A DNA stretch of 64,000 nucleotides, taken from NCBI GenBank assembly GCA_030015575.1, contig JASDDO010000026.1, positions 192,597,739 through 192,661,738 on the forward strand. Direction: 5' to 3'. The position numbers were made by a program, and so were the translations under genes. Below are positions 47,738-60,762 of this stretch, piece by piece; position 1 is the stretch's first letter; every line of letters begins with the position of its first letter. A model generated the notes under the pieces. The model was given only the letters and a program-made list of their open reading frames with translations, was not told the origin of the DNA and did not search any database. Source of the DNA: Agapanthus africanus. Lineage: Eukaryota; Streptophyta; Magnoliopsida; Asparagales; Amaryllidaceae.

Positions 47738-50223
47738 TGTTTACCGCCGAAGACTAGACTGAGACGCGGAGGCGACTAGCTTGAATTTGTGGGCAAATGC
47801 TATTTGGAACATATCCATCTACCTCTTCGAAGATACCAAGTTGATTTATGGCACCGTATATCAGAGGTTTGAATAGATGCGACCGATATAGCAGACTTAT
47901 CAGATTTCCCCTCATATATGAGGGTTTTTTTTTGTGGGGATGCTCTTCCCTGCATGCGCAAGGCCTGCAGTTAATTAAGTTATTGCGTTGAGATAACAAC
48001 TTTCACCTACTCCAGTAGGTCACTTCATGTCGTGTTATATATATTGTTTATAATAGTTTTGAACTTAGGACACAGATCTCATATAAATGAAGTCCATCAG
48101 TTTATGGGATATATGGGTTTGATTTAAGAATCGTTAGTCGTATATCGAACTAAGATCGATTTAGGAATAGTGAGCATGTGGGATTAACTGATCATCAGAT
48201 CATATATGAATAGCCTATGGATAGTATGGGCTCAACTGATCATCAGATCATATATGAATAGCCCTTGGATAAATACGGTAGTTAATATGAAGATAATTCG
48301 GGGGGCAAAACATATTAGTTTAAGGATATATCAGTCAATGAGAAACCTGGATGAAGTATAGCTTGTCTATGTACGTGGATTGTATACGGGGATCAATATG
48401 GAAATTAGCCGTAGGGCTAAACATATTAGTTTAAGGACATCGCGGTCCAATATTAGTTTAAGGACATTTCGGTCCAATATTCCCGTGTTCGGGACGAAAT
48501 ATTAGTTTAAAAATATTTCGGTCCAACATTCTCATGTTTGGGACGAATAGTAGTTTAAGGACATTTCGTTCCAACATTCCCGTATTTGGGATGAATGCTA
48601 GTTTAAAGACATTTCGGTCCAACATTCCTATGTTTGGGACGAATATTAGTTTAAGGACATTTCGTTCCATTTTTCATCTTGTGCGCACATGTATATATTA
48701 CATGGCGAAGTGAACGATGGTAACATGGGATGCTCAATATTGGGATGCGATCCAATTTAAAAGCATTTATATTTCCCTCAAAGATGTACATATACATATA
48801 TGTATAAAGTCGGAGCTCAATATGGGATGCGTGTCAATACGAGGTGTGCGCATCAATATGGAAGTGCATAAATGTGGGGTGTATCGATATGAGGGTGCGC
48901 ATTTATATAGGATGCATAAGGCATTTTGTCTTGATAAAATTTCATATTTTTAATTAAGTAGGGACGGGGAAGGAGTTGTTGGTTGTTGGGACCCGCCACC
49001 TCTTTGAAGACGTAGAGGAATTACAATGCCGTATATCAGAGGTGTGGAAAAATGTACCCTTGAATAAAATCCCGTATATGAGGGAAAAGATCATGGTGGA
49101 TCTAAGGATCGTTAGTCTTATATGAGACTAAGATTAAGTTAGAAGATATAGGATGAAGAACATTAGACGTATATGGGACTAAGATCAACTTGGATATCAT
49201 GAGCATATGGGCTCAGTTCATTTGAAATCAAAGAAGTTTAAAACTTCAGGGCTCAGTCTATTTTAGAATAAGTGTCGGGATTTTATGTTACCCGATGGTG
49301 CTAAACGCTGGGCTATATTCTCTATTTTGAGTCTTACAATACCCAACAGTGCTAAGCACCGAGCAGAGAATCCCAAGCTTAAGTATAGGATATAATATCC
49401 TGCTTTTTTTTAGCGCTCACGTGATATCAAGTGAGCCTCTGCTTTTTTCCCGCTCACGTGTTATCACGTGAGGCGCTATGTTTCTTGGCTCTTACGTGCT
49501 ATTACGTGAGGCGCTAAAATTGTGCTAAGCACTAATCTGTTTTGCTTTCTGGCGCTCACATACTATCACGTGAGGCGTTGTTTTCATGGACCTTGGGCGC
49601 TCACGTCCCTTTCACGTAAGACGCTGAGTCTCTGAGCTTCTGTATGCTCACATGGATATCACATGAGACGTTGTCTTCTGCTTCTTTCGAGTGCTCATGT
49701 GGATATTATGTGAGGCGCTGAGTCCTTAGAGATTTAATCTCTGTTCATGTTTTTTAAAGAAGTTTAATTTCTGTTAATGGCATTTTGACCATTAACGATC
49801 ATCAAGATCAATATTTTAATGATCTGGGATCAGGTTGTTTAAGAACTAAGTTCTTGTTTATGAAGGAACTAAGTTCCTAGAGTATAAACCCCTTCTTTTT
49901 CATGTCCATTCATCCATGTTCTCTCCTGAATCTTTAGTTCTCAAGAACAAGATCTTCACAATGAGAATTAAATTCTCACACGTGGGAGAATTGTCTTGTG
50001 GATCTCAGATCCAAAGAAAGAACTATGTTCTTTTAAAGAGTTAAACCTTTAAACATGATATGATAGGTAAATGAGATATATTTTTATCTCTGTGTTTTCT
50101 TTACCTAGGCTTTGAGAGGAGAAAGATCTTCTTCTTTATTGAGAATTAAATTCTCTGTTTTTTGTGGAAGCTTATGGGGAGGTCTTCTGAGAGAATTAAA
50201 TTCTTGGTTGTAGCTTGCAGAAG
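47738..50223 (-). repeat. gypsy-B LTR, R-U5 portion
   Basis: It ends (plus-strand TGTTTACCGCC at 47738) like the gypsy-A LTR. It carries inverted counterparts of the 50-bp repeat (48425-48680), the G-box array (49400-49740) and the palindromes. Block 49780-49860 also matches 838-900 of the left-hand array. Its TG start is not seen: copia-3 interrupts it at a point equivalent to the start of the gypsy-A 5' LTR. Confidence 0.85.
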
Positions 50224-52251
50224 TGAAGGGTTCCGGCAGCGCCCCGGCCATCAAAAAGCGGCCAAAATGCGGAACAAAAATTTCTAAATTGGCGCTACCG
50301 TTATCCGAATCCCGAATCGACCTTAAACCCTAAACTAGCAAACTAACTAAGAGTTAGAATCGTTATACCGAGTTGATCCGAGTCCTTCGGTCTTCATTCC
50401 AAGCTCCTAGCGGTTCTTTGACGAAGTTTGGTTGCCGGTCTTCCTTCATCTCCGATGATCCACCCGAGAGAAACAGCGCAAGCTCCAACCTCGTCGAACG
50501 ATGTAACCGACGCTCCAAAGTTGCTAGTGATGAAGAGTGGGAGGTATGAAAATGTCACTACATTTTTCTCTCAACATCTATGCTCATGGGAGCAACCATA
50601 GAAGAAGATGAAGGAGGTGATGAAAAACATGGCATGAGGAAGAAAAAATGGCTAACTCCTTTTGTGTGAAAATGAGAGAGTGAGAGAGAGCTAGTGTATG
50701 ATGTAATTAGCCCAATGAAAATAAATCCCACCCTAAAAAGTGCCCCCCTTTCTCCTCCATACAAAATAAATTCATTTTCTTTTGTCGAATTAAATAAATC
50801 CAAGCCATGCTTTGCAACATGCTTTGACCCATGCTTTTGCCACATCATCCCTTCCACCTCATTTATAAAACAAATGATTTTCCAAAAAGTAAAATCATAT
50901 AAATGAGGTGGCATCTACTTCTAGAAGCTATTCCGTACAAAATACGGAATACTTCCCGGTACATGTATCGAAATACATATACGCGTATTCGTACCAAAAT
51001 ACAAATAGCCGAGAGAGAAAACGAATAGTGAATAATAATACTAGAATACGTATATACAAATTCATATATAAATTATTAAATCAAAAACTCGATTTAATAA
51101 TCCGGCTTAATCCTAAGCCGCTAGTATTATCAACCGTCCGATTAAAGTCTGCGCAGCACACACATATTTAATCGGACACCTATATGTACCAACATACGTC
51201 ATGAACACCATATCGCCTGAACCATAAAAACTCTCTGTGTGGGACTCTAAAGACTCGTCAATATGCTGGCAGTGGGTTTAACCACAAGCACGTCAGCGGC
51301 ACTAGCTGTGCGTAACGGCTACCCAGGTATTGAGCGAAAGGGAGGACGACGAGCAAACTCATCTTGAACCCCTACTGAGCCTGACAGTGACAATATCCGT
51401 ACAGTCCGATCTGTTCGTCTAAGAGTATCGCATATCGAGTCTAGGGGGGTGGATAAAGTCAGGCCTCCAACAACGCAATATTCAGTGTCGGTATGAAACC
51501 AATCACCACCTAAGAAACTATCGATCCTGGATCGGTAATTCTCGTCCACCGTGGCCACGAATTTATGGTGATGGCCATCCGTACACAACGCGACATCAAC
51601 CCCCAATACCGGAAGAGACGAATCCCCGACGATCCGATCACTGCCTCCATGTGGCTCGGGACTGTACCGAACTAAAACCTGTTTGCACGACTCCTTTGAG
51701 CCGTGGTAGGGTAGTAATCAAAGCACAGTGGGAAATCACACGAGACAAATGACGATCTCAGGTCGACAGACTAACCTGTACACATGTCACCTGGGAACTG
51801 CTATCTGACAATAGGTATAGTACCAACTAGCAGGTTCCTAGCTAGTCCGTCCAGTGTACTCATAACCCAATGAGCACCTATATACTATCTTAGGTGAACA
51901 AACTAACACCAGTGGCTTGTGAGACATGGCCACCACCCCTCGTCGGGGTCTCGATCAGTATACACTAGTCTATACTGGAGTATCGATGCCCGGTCTCGTT
52001 ACTCCTACGACTAGGGACATTTATGGATGTGCTTATAGACCTCAGCTTCCACATATATGATCGCCATCATAATGCTGGCAGTCAAGCAAGAATCCTATGG
52101 GCTCTATCAACATGTACATGATAATAAAGACAAACCAGATAGCATACTATCATCTTGAGTAAGACTGTTTTATCGGTATAGATCATCACTCAATCATTAT
52201 AATCACAAGTCCGCGACTATGATAATTGCCTTGAGGGCACAATAGCCAACA
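50224..52251 (-). repeat. copia-3 3' LTR
   Basis: 2028 bp, minus strand, from TGTTGGCTATTG (52251 downward) to ...GGAACCCTTCA (50224). It directly follows the polypurine tract at 52252. Comparable in length to the copia-2 LTR (about 2053 bp). Confidence 0.85.
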
Positions 52252-55192
52252 ATCTCCCACTTGCACTTAAGGCCTATTATTGCGATGTCGCATACTCACA
52301 GCCCGTGTGATACCGAACACCCAACTTCTCTACTAATCAGTTTCACAAAGCCCGTTTGCAAAAATGATTGCGTTCGAGAAATAGCCTCATTGAGTGGATC
52401 CGCTCAAATATTTCTTTCTGTATCTCTCTTAATCTCAACTTCGCGGAGAAAGCTATCTCCCGAAATGAGCAATACCTGTCTTAGAATTTGTTTGGATATC
52501 TGATAGGACGCAGTTCACAAATGAACTCCAAATCCAGCAAACTTCTTAGACTGTATCGTCCACTGAATTTAATCAGTATCCTGCGCCATGCCTTTCCTCA
52601 GCATCCGCTTGGACCACCTGTTCAACATACTGTCCCTTAAAAGAGGGAAAAACTATAACTCTGACAGTCACTCTGTCATCCAGGTCACTTTGGAAGCCTG
52701 AAATGATAATCGTCTCCTCAAGGAGGCCGCCGTTACCATATCCTAAGAACATTTACTTATGTTCATAAACTGCTTCCCAATGTTTCTCCAGGATTGGATT
52801 AATATATGTTTATTGCAGCTAGTGCAAAAATAATATCTGGTGTGGTACTTGAGATTTCATGATTAACTCAATTGCCTTAGCAAGTGATATGCTAATCATG
52901 TAGAACCCTCTCTCCTTTAGTCTGTAAGACACCTTTAGAGAGGTTGACTCCATCACCTGCAGGTAGACCACCATGCCAGGAGTCGTCCATTTAATGTCAA
53001 AGTACTCAGATTAGGATACTTACCAAATCTAGATCTAAAACCATACATCTAGTAACCAGAAAACCTGATATTATATCCATATCCTATGTGGAGAAACAAC
53101 TTTGTGACAACCACAGTATAACCGATCGTTGTATAGGAATAACTCTTCCTACCAAGTGCATGTCATCCCAACACCTGGACATCACTCTCTACTACCTTCT
53201 TACCAGATCCATCTCTTATTCTGATGAGGTCAAGGCCTATGACTGTCACATCAAAATTAGATGATCTATTTACGCTATAGCTGCTTTAGTCTATAAATAG
53301 ACATAAGCTACTTGCCCACTATTCTTCTGCTGCTCCCACTGACTACAACAACCCTCTGGCAGAGTCATATACACGTGCACTTCTAAAGCTAGTTTAGAAT
53401 GACGCTATATTCATCCTCCTGCCGGGTCTTATAGTCTAGAACAACAACAATGGCAAGTCTGGGTAAACAAGAACCTCCCTATCACCGTCTCTGAGAAGAC
53501 CGAAGTACCTCTCGGGTGCCTAAGGTTACCCACAAAATCTGTGGAGTGGCTAACGGAACATCAAATCCAATTGAATCCTTAAGTTTTATTAAGTTTTCAG
53601 TGATCGTTTGTGGTTCTGGAATGACTTCCAGTTTTACCATACTCCCACTTCTGCTTTCTGAAAAAAATCCATTTTACTAAAACTGTGGCGAGTCAAGAAC
53701 AATATAAATATTGATCTTCCTGATGGTAGAAAGTTAACCATCGTCAAAGCCCGGGATAACCCACAAATAGCTATTACTGAAACGTGTCTTGAGTTTATCC
53801 GGATTCTGGTTTTAAGCATCAGTCGGACAACTCCCTATGCCTTAACATCGTTAAGATATAAATTGATTCTATATAAATATGATATAGAAACAAAAGCACT
53901 AATTTAATTGGAACCAGATTCAAAATCTTGCAGCTGTCTCCAGTGCATATCAACCAAATGGAAAGAGGACAATCAACATTACTCATCTAAGAGTCCATCC
54001 ATATATGAGTAACCTGAAAGAGAAGCAAGTTCTCAAAACCATTACTATCAACGGAATACCAAACACAAGTATCTACATCTTCGACTACTTCGAAGAATCC
54101 TGATACTTCTAATAAATTGTTCTCTACTTTGTTCTCATACCCATAACTTCTCAAAATCTGAACCTTGCATTTCAATGAAATACATGTCTAGAATCAGAGA
54201 AGTTATGAGTAAACAGAATACAGTGTGAGTACCAACCCCATTGTCCTAATGGACACTGGACAACATACAATACTTTGTATAAGTCTCCAGAGTTCAATAA
54301 CTCAAACTCTGTGCGTCGTAGGTTGAAAAACTGTACTATGGTTAAGAAGAATTACACCGCTGTTGAATGCACCTTACCTAATCAGCAGCTGATATAGGTA
54401 AATGTCACAGACATAATATCAAAAAGTTATATCTCACTTTATAAAATAAATGTACAGATATATCAGTTTGAAATTGGTGCATAACAACGGATATTCAAAA
54501 CCAAATATTTGTCATTCGGCAAAAACCAGATGATTTCCTCAAACATCACCAATTACAACGAATTCCGATATAATGAGGATCTAATCACCCAATTCCCAAT
54601 ATCTTACTCCCACTCACCATCTGTAATAACATACAGATGTGAGAAACTGATCTGGTAAATACATACCCTGGAGTTAGATTCCAATTGGGAAAACAGTTTT
54701 TCAATTACTATCGCACAGTGAAACTGAAACATAAAAATGTTTCAAAAAGGGTAACTGGTATTCCTAGTAACGCCTCTTCCACAAACCTTATTCATGACAA
54801 TAACCATATACTCATCTGCCCTCACTGCAATCCCTTTATTATGTCTTTACTTATTACCTTCTGTACACCGCCTTTACGCTAATTGGTTTTCTTCATTCCC
54901 TACCTTTCGGCACCAGCCTAAGGTTTGGAAGAAGACTATCCAATAAGCGTAATAGGTGTACTCGCCTAATCTTAGGAGACCTCGCAACCTGAGAGAAGGT
55001 AATGGGAAAAGACATCTGAATAATCCTATTCTATTTCTCCAGAACCAGAATCCATCCTCGAAAAAATTACTTCAAGTTCGTATGTAACTATACGATGGAT
55101 TTATCCAATGGAAGTGGATATCCGTAGTGATACAGAGTATTTCTAGAGAAAAACAAAGTGGATATAAGAGTGGCAGGTGTATACGCAGTCTT
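52252..55192 (-). pseudogene. copia-3 gag-pol remnant
   Basis: Read on the minus strand from 55192 down: a gag remnant (to about 54650), a protease-like block near 54660-54600, integrase traces (FVGYP-like near 53760) and the linker near 53640-53500 (ELEVIPEPQTITENLI, then a HPPERYFG-equivalent stretch in another frame). An RT block at about 53440-53280 aligns with the copia-4 region around MDVKTAFLNG, and the RNase H tail near 52400 reads ERNI-stop-ADPLNEA. Order and spacing match copia-4, but stops and frameshifts occur throughout. Clearly older than copia-1 and copia-4. Confidence 0.75.
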
Positions 55193-56642
55193 TGTAAGTC
55201 CACGTTACCTCTCCCGGTTCTTACGGGCTTGCGGAAATGATGAAAAATGATTTTTCAAGAGGTGGTAACATGGACTCAAAAACGGATCTTTGTTAAACAA
55301 CTACCTAACAACCTAACTAGGAGTTTTACCTACTCGGTTAGGGGGCTATACCTTTCTTGAACTCCTTCGTCTTCAACTCTTTGCGGTGTACGGATCGGCC
55401 TCACCTCGTCGTCTCCTTGCGCCGAAGATGGATCCACCTGAAAGCTTCTACCTTCGGCTTCTTCTTCGAACTTGAAGAAACTAGAACACTTGGTTTCCTA
55501 AACCTTGTGAACTAGGATGAGTAGAGAAGTGATTTGGGTTTTCTTTTATCTCTAAGGCAATGTTTCTCAACTCATGAGAGGGAGTTGCCTTGAGCTAGAG
55601 AGAGAGCAAGAGGAAGAGCAAGAGGGAGAGCTCAAGCAAGAGAGAGAAAGCAAATGAGAGAATGAGTAAGTCTTTTGCCATCCAAGCTCTCATAATCCAA
55701 AACCATCATAACAAAATGGTAATCAAGTATTATGTGATGGTTCAAGTCAAAATGGCCATATCATTTCATGAACTCATTTTGCAAAAAGAAAGAAGCAAGC
55801 AAAAGTCTTTGCCATGGAATGATAGCCATTGTAATGATGATGGTCAACTAGTCCAACCTACTCAACCTGTCAACAAAGTCAACAAGTTAACAAAGTCAAC
55901 CCCTCAACAACCATGTCACTATAATACTTAATTAATATTATTGTTAATTATATTTCTTATTCTCATTAGGGTTTAGCAAAAAGTCAATAGTCAACAGTCA
56001 ACAGTCAACAAACCCAATAAGAATCCTCTGCCTCTGTCTCTCTGTCAACTGTGCATACACACCCGCATCCGCGTTCCGAGGAACACGAATACAAACGAGA
56101 TAAAACCAATCCCAAAATGTACACTAGGATCTGGCTTAAACCAAAGCCCGCTGGTGTTAACTGTCCGGACACTAAACAGGCACAAGTGCACGGATGTGAC
56201 TGAACCCTGTCGCAAAACCATGCGACCTGTCGCAAAACCATGCGACCTCTACTCTTTTGCCTAAAGGCGAATAGCTTTCTGTGTGGGATTCTAAAGACTC
56301 GACACTATGCTGGCAGTGGGTTTAACCACAGACTGCAAGCGGCACTAGCTGTGCGTAACGGTCCCCAGGTAGATGCCGACAAGAAGACGGACGAGGTGAA
56401 ACCCATCTGAACTTCTAGTGGGCCTGAATGTGACAATCTCCATACAGTCCGGTCTGTTCGTCTGAGAACATCGCATGGCGGGCCAAGGGGGCGGTAAACG
56501 TCAGTCCCCTAATAGCGGTACAAGTCGTGTCGGAGTGTAGCCCAGAACACCCTGAGATAACACTGGAAACCTACCAGTATATCTCGCTTGCCCTGGCCAG
56601 GGACTACTTGTGTAATGGCTCTCCTAGACACAGCGCGATGTC
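55193..56642 (-). repeat. Inverted copia-4-family LTR, 3' portion, inserted in copia-3
   Basis: Begins (plus strand) TGTAAGTCCACGTTACC, the complement of the copia-4 LTR end ...GTGGACTTACA, and matches copia-4 LTR 57325-58683 in inverse orientation. No primer site precedes it inside copia-3, so it is a separate insertion: a solo LTR, or the 3' LTR of an element whose rest lies beyond the window. copia-4 interrupts it at 56643. It carries a duplicated CGCATGGTTTTGCGACAGG block near 56215-56250, single in copia-4. Confidence 0.8.
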
Positions 56643-58683
56643 TGTTAGTGTATATGCCCTAGAGGCCATTACTGTATCATACTAGTTTGTATATTACTTG
56701 ATGGAAGCTTGGGATATTCACAGTAGTATATACAATCCTGCTCGAAATGGTAGTATGCTACTTGGTTTGTCTCTGCTTTAATATGTGCATGTGTTTCTTT
56801 TAGCATATCGCTGATATACATATTAGTAGAGCCCTTAGGATCTTTGCTTGATTACCAGCGTTGTGATGGCGCTCACACTCGTGGGAGCTGGGTGATGTAT
56901 AAGCACATCCTTATACAGGTCCCTAGTCGTTGGACTATCGAGATAGGGCATCGATACTCCGGAGTAGACTAGGGTATGCGCTTCTCATCCCGGCGTGGGA
57001 GACGGTCTGTCCCACAGCCGTCAGTACGTCGTACTAGAGATAGTATGCGGGTGCTCGTTAGGTTACGAGTACAATGGACAGGACTCGTCGGGAACTGTTG
57101 GTTGGTATTATACCTATCGTCAGTTATCAGTTCCCAGGTGACATGAGTACAGCTTAGTCCGCTGACTTGACACCGTCACTTCGCCTCGAGTGTGTTCCTA
57201 CTGCACTTTGATTACTACCCTACCACGGCTCAAAGGAGGCGTGCAAACAGGTAATTTTTGGGTGCAGTCCCGAAGCACTTGGAGGCAGTGACGGTTAGAC
57301 ATGATTCGTCTCTCCCGGTATTGGGGGTTGACATCGCGCTGTGTCCAGGAGAGCCATTACACGAGTAGTCCCTGGCCAGGGCAACCGAGATATACTGGTA
57401 GGTTTCCAGTGTTATCTCAGGGTGTTCTGGGCTACACTCCGACACGACTTGTACCGCTATTAGGGGACTGATGTTCACCGCCCCCCTAGGCCCGCCATGC
57501 GATGTATCAGACGAACAGACCGGACTGTACGGAGATTGTCACATACAGGCTCAGTAGGAGTTCAGATGGGGTTCACCTCGTCAGTCTTCTTATCGACATC
57601 TACCTGGGGACCGTTACGTACAGCTAGTGCCGCTTGTGGTCTGTGGTTAAACCCACTGCCAGCATAGTGTCGAGTCTTTAGAGTCCCACACAGAGAGCTA
57701 TTCGCCTTTAGGAAAAATGAGTAGAGGTCGCATGGTTTTGCGACAGGGTTCGTTCACATCCGCGCACTTGTGCACGTTTGCTGTCCGGACAGCTTATACT
57801 AGCGGGCTTTGGTTTAAGCCGGATCCTAGTATATGATTTGGGATTGGTTTTTCTCATTGTATTCGTGTTCCTCGGATCACGAATACTGGTGTGTATGCAC
57901 AGTTGCTTGAGACAGAGGGAGAGGACTTTGATTAGGGTTAATGACTATTGTCATTTGTATTAACCCTAATGATTATGTGTGTATTATGGTTAATTGGTAT
58001 TAGTTTAATAATTGTGCATGGTTATGGTTGTTGACCATTTGACCCACCTTGACTTGTTGACCTTGTTGACACTTTGACCATCATCATTTCATTTGGAAGA
58101 TGCTCTTTGATCCTTGCAATTTGCATTAAAAATGAAATGATAATGGTCATGTCTTGATTAACCATGACAATTATCTAGCTAATTATCTAATTACAATAAT
58201 TCACACATATATGTGAGAATGGTTTATTTTATTCTCATTCTATTTTTTGCTTTCTCTCTCTTGTTCTTCCTCTCCCTCAAGCTCTCCCTCTCATGTGTTG
58301 AGAAACACTTGAGCTTGAGAAAAACCTCTTCTTGATAATCTCTACTCTCATCTAGGGTTTAAGGATTAGCACTTCTTACACCCTAGTTACTTCTAGCTTG
58401 GAGTTGAAGCCAAAGGTCGAGGCTTTCGGGTGGATCTTTCTTCGATGTGAGTAGACGACAAAGGTGACCTCTTTCCACTACTCCAAGGAGTAAGGAGAGA
58501 AGGACATCAAGCCCAAGGTATAACCTTTCTAGCACTTAGCTAGTTTCTAGTTAGCTTTAGCTTGTTTTTGTTTAGCAAAGATCCTTCATAGTCTAGTCCA
58601 TGTTGCCTAAGCTCATAAAAATTCGATTTTTATTCCGTTTTCCGCCTCCCCGCAAGCACCGGGGTGGGCAACGTGGACTTACA
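56643..58683 (+). repeat. copia-4 5' LTR
   Basis: 2041 bp, TGTTAGTGTATATGCCCTAG to ...AACGTGGACTTACA. Its downstream two thirds pair with the inverted LTR at 55193-56642. The matching 3' LTR is outside the window, so age cannot be estimated. Confidence 0.9.
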
Positions 58684-58684
58684 G

Positions 58685-58696
58685 TGGTATCAGAGC
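58685..58696 (+). promoter_or_regulatory. copia-4 primer binding site
   Basis: TGGTATCAGAGC one base after the LTR end, complementary to initiator-Met tRNA; identical to the copia-1 site. Confidence 0.9.
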
Positions 58697-60762
58697 CTAA
58701 CTAAACATAAACTAGCTAGGTAGTAGAGTGTATCGAAGTTCGAATCGGAAAAATCGAAAAACCGAGTTTTCAAAACCCTAAGTTTCTGTTAATTTTTTTT
58801 CTGTTCAAAAGAAAATAAATTATACTCCAAAAATCATCTCAGGGTTTTGTGAAGAAAGCCACCAAAAACGATCCAGTGATTCGACCAAAGAGCCGCGGTT
58901 CCGCGGCAATAGCAAGCTATTGCCGCGCAACCGCGGCCGTCTTGGCTCTTCACTGGGTCGAGTTTGGTGCAGTGTATTTCTGGCTTGGTTTTAGGATTTT
59001 TAAGATGGTTTATATGTGCCCAGGTTTTCCAGAATAGAAATTTGTTTTTGGGGGCCTATAAATCCGTATTTTTTATCGAACTTCAATACACTTTGACTAA
59101 AAGGTTATATCTGTGATGTTTATATGTATTGAACGTCGGCTAATCGCTATATGTCGATTAGTCGGGGTTATACATATCTGTGATCTGTGATTGATGATGG
59201 TATGTGTATATGAATGGGTTGGATTGTCGCGGATCAATAGCCGGGGTGCATATGAGATGAGTGTTGCTTTTTCTTTCATTCATTGTAATATGTAAATTGA
59301 TGTAATAATATTATTTGTATGGCCACGCAACCGGGTCGGGGTTGTAGCCGTCATTGTATAATTCTTTTTACTGTTTTTGCTCCTAGGATAGACCTATGGA
59401 GGGGGTGCACAAACTACCGGGTATCTCGAAGTGCCGAGTGGCCTACTCACGGTGTTGAGGGAGGTTGCTTCGCTTCGGGTACTTGGCGGGTAGTTTGCCG
59501 CACCCGTAGGGGTCTTGGGTGGGGTATTGGCTATTCACCGCGACCGTGTAATCCGCTTTTCGTTGTAGGCTCGAACGGATTGCGGATTCCTAGTATATCC
59601 AATGTATTCATCTGTGATCTGTAATGTCTATCATTGCTATATATTTATATATGATAACTATTTAGGCGTTGCTTATGTTTTACAGCCGCGCTAGCCCAGC
59701 CCCCGCTCTGTCGTTAGTTAAGTAACCTAACGGGTGATGACGGGGCCCCGTGGCGAATGCGAATGGCATAAGGGTACGTCATATTTTGGTTGTTTTCTGC
59801 AATGGTAGGGTTAAATGATGGGACGCATTAAAAGAACTAATGCAAGAAAATAAACCAAGTATAAGTCGATTGGAACACTTTGAAAACCACTCGGTTCTTT
59901 TCAAAACTAAACTTTTAAACGCGGAGCTTGAACCACTCCTTTTAAAAGCTATCTCGTTCCATCGATTATATCAAGTTCACTACGTTCACGGTTTCGCCAA
60001 AACCATCCGTAGCCCTCCATCATTTCAGTTAAATATTCGGTAGTATTCAAGCTATGTATTTTGACCTCACGCCAAGGCATAGTGATTGGTAGCTGCCGGA
60101 TATTTATCTGCTGCATAGATATAATGCGTTGGTTTGAGACAGTCGTACTGCTATTTTGGCCTACGTCAAGGGTAGGAACGGGTGGGTTCAAATTAACCGG
60201 GATAATGATGGAAAGAACTTGACATGTGACTTATGACATTTTGACCTCACGCCAAGGTCATAAGAGCATGGGGCAAAAATCCACATCGGGAGTTTCATAA
60301 GTACTGAAACTTGCTAGCGCTGCATACCATTTGGAGTGTGATAATTCTGGTAGGATTCCTTCGGTTTTATCACGCGATGATATTTGGATCCCGATCCTAC
60401 TGTGAGTATATGCTACTCCTCGGGAAAACTCTCACTTAACGATCAATGCTATAAACTTAGTAGGTGTCTAGAAAGGTGTTAGCGGGGCTACGCCCACAGG
60501 GAAAAGAGGTTACTTAATTAAGAAACTTCGCGAAAGCATTGGAAAACCTCCCTCGAAGTACCGACACTGGCCTGGCTGAATGGTTAAGCAAGTATTGTAC
60601 GGTGAGATTGATCCTGACTAATCCTTTCTTTACGGTTTGAGAAGGGATTCGAGAGACAGTGGGAGCCATCCAGTTTAGACAAACTAAAAACCACTCTAAA
60701 CTTGCAAGAGCATCATGCTAAAGTGTTTCTTTTCTCTCTCGTAATTGCAGCGACCATTCAAC
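58697..60762 (+). other. copia-4 leader
   Basis: About 2.1 kb without a supportable gene. It holds the strong hairpin at 58893-58936 with outer arms at 58870-58879 and 58950-58959. A TTTTGACCTCACGCCAAGG or TTTTGGCCTACGTCAAGG motif occurs near 60059, 60152 and 60238. A pyrimidine tract with GTAATTGCAG sits just before gag and could be a splice acceptor. The blocks are collinear with the copia-1 and copia-2 leaders. Confidence 0.75.
58870..58959 (+). promoter_or_regulatory. GC-rich leader hairpin, about 200 nt after the primer site
   Basis: Two 21-nt arms (58893-58913 and 58916-58936) pair with a single mismatch around a 2-nt AA loop; the inner end is CAATAGC-AA-GCTATTG. Outer arms GATCCAGTGA (58870-58879) and TCACTGGGTC (58950-58959) extend it with one mismatch, and AAGAGCC/GGCTCTT lies between. 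A role in packaging or dimerisation is a guess. Confidence 0.8.

Larger units (their letters stand above)
46601..50223 (-). mobile_element. gypsy-B: inverted truncated gypsy-A relative (LTR plus 5' internal part)
   Basis: On the minus strand, an LTR occupies 50223 down to 47738 and is followed by the start of the internal region down to 46601. It is cut at both ends: copia-3 is inserted at 50224, and 46600/46601 is a junction with copia-2. There is no gag core, pol or second LTR. Confidence 0.85.
50224..55192 (-). mobile_element. copia-3: minus-strand copia, 3' LTR and decayed pol
   Basis: The 3' LTR is 50224-52251, followed in plus coordinates by the polypurine tract (ATCTCCCACTTGCACTT, minus strand) and an internal region to 55192, where another LTR interrupts it. 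The LTR start TGTTGGCTATTGTGCCC matches copia-2, so copia-2 and copia-3 are one family in opposite orientation. Its own 5' LTR must lie beyond the right edge. The possible left target copy is AGAAG (50219-50223). Confidence 0.85.

Noticed and set aside
60568..60600. tRNA-like A-box (TGGCTGAATGGTTAAGC) in the copia-4 leader
   Set aside because: It is conserved in copia-1 and copia-2, but no B-box, acceptor stem or anticodon loop could be built around it.
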